5,895 bases of DNA from Zavarzinia sp. (GTDB lineage Bacteria; Pseudomonadota; Alphaproteobacteria; Zavarziniales; Zavarziniaceae). The notes under the pieces were generated by a model, which was given only the letters and a program-made list of their open reading frames with translations, was not told the DNA's origin and made no database searches. Numbering within the stretch: position 1 is the first letter of the stretch; every line of letters starts with the position of its first letter. Both the position numbers and the translations under genes were made by a program. Shown piece after piece: positions 5,590-5,895 of this stretch. Where the stretch lies: positions 1 through 5,895 of the forward strand of contig JAQVKV010000183.1 of the NCBI GenBank assembly GCA_028694545.1, read 5' to 3'.

Positions 5590-5895
5590 ATGAACAAGAC
5601 CCTTCCCGCCGTGGCACTCGCCGCCATCCTCGCTGGCAGCCTAACCCCCGCCCTCGCCGCCGAGCCCCTGCCGCCGGCAGCCCCCACGGCGGAAGCACCG
5701 CTGCCCCCGACCACGCCCTCGATGGCCGACCCGATCGGCAGCGGCGCCGCGCTGACGGCCGGCGCCCTAATCGGTACGGATGTCACCAACCCGGCGGGCG
5801 AAACCGTCGGCGAGGTCACCGATCTCGTGATCGGCGAGAACAATACGATCGCGGCCGCCATCATCTCGGTGGGCGGCTTCCTCGGGGTCGGCGAC
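5590..5895 (+). CDS. Secreted PRC-barrel domain protein (N-terminal 102 residues, cut by window edge)
   Basis: The visible part has a Sec-type signal peptide: MNKT, a hydrophobic core (VALAAILAGSLTPALA, 8-23), and a likely signal peptidase cut after ALA at residue 23. A Pro/Ala-rich linker follows (about 25-50). The start of a PRC-barrel domain is then seen as ALIGTDVTNPAGETVGEVTD (59-78), with LVIGENNTIAAAIISVGGFL (79-98) after it and GVGD at the edge. The GETVGEV...VGGFLGVG pattern is typical of the family first named from photosynthetic reaction-centre H subunits. Standalone secreted versions are common in alphaproteobacteria and their molecular role is poorly known; periplasm is the likely location. 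The C-terminal part lies outside the window. An EcfG-type promoter and a structured leader precede it, suggesting stress induction. Two CTA codons are uncommon for such GC-rich DNA. Confidence 0.9.
   Translation, partial: MNKTLPAVALAAILAGSLTPALAAEPLPPAAPTAEAPLPPTTPSMADPIGSGAALTAGALIGTDVTNPAGETVGEVTDLVIGENNTIAAAIISVGGFLGVGD

Overview
This is a GC-rich window (roughly two thirds G+C by eye) with the gene order and protein features of an alphaproteobacterium. The minus strand carries ffh - rpsP - rimM - trmD - rplS - leuC. That order is familiar in this class, and the protein details agree: the TRVDGDGRGGA form of the Ffh G4 region, an S16 with an Ala/Lys tail, and LeuC directly after L19. I cannot name the genus.

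Layout. Positions 1-814 (minus) hold the N-terminal 271 residues of LeuC, which runs off the left edge. Positions 815-954 are the rplS-leuC spacer, which carries a pair of inverted REP-like palindromes (853-937). Positions 955-4547 (minus) are a compact translation/secretion block. It contains ribosomal protein L19, the tRNA m1G37 methyltransferase TrmD, the 16S processing factor RimM, ribosomal protein S16 and the SRP GTPase Ffh, all tightly spaced or overlapping. A good housekeeping promoter lies at 4661-4689, so ffh is probably the first gene of the transcript. Positions 4548-4785 are the divergent intergenic region.

The plus-strand part is accessory. Positions 4786-5412 encode a 208-residue, aromatic-rich, apparently soluble protein that I do not recognise. 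Positions 5413-5589 are a 177-base regulatory region with a close match to the alphaproteobacterial general-stress (EcfG-type) promoter and two possible hairpins. Positions 5590-5895 begin a secreted PRC-barrel protein that runs off the right edge.

How it fits together. The minus operon couples co-translational membrane targeting (Ffh), 30S maturation and composition (RimM, S16), tRNA modification (TrmD), the 50S subunit (L19) and probably leucine synthesis (LeuC). The plus-strand PRC-barrel gene looks like an envelope stress gene under separate control. No mobile element, CRISPR array, tRNA or rRNA is visible. I found no clear new multi-gene system. The points most worth a second look are the stress promoter with its structured leader, the unrecognised 208-residue protein, and the REP-like pair between rplS and leuC.
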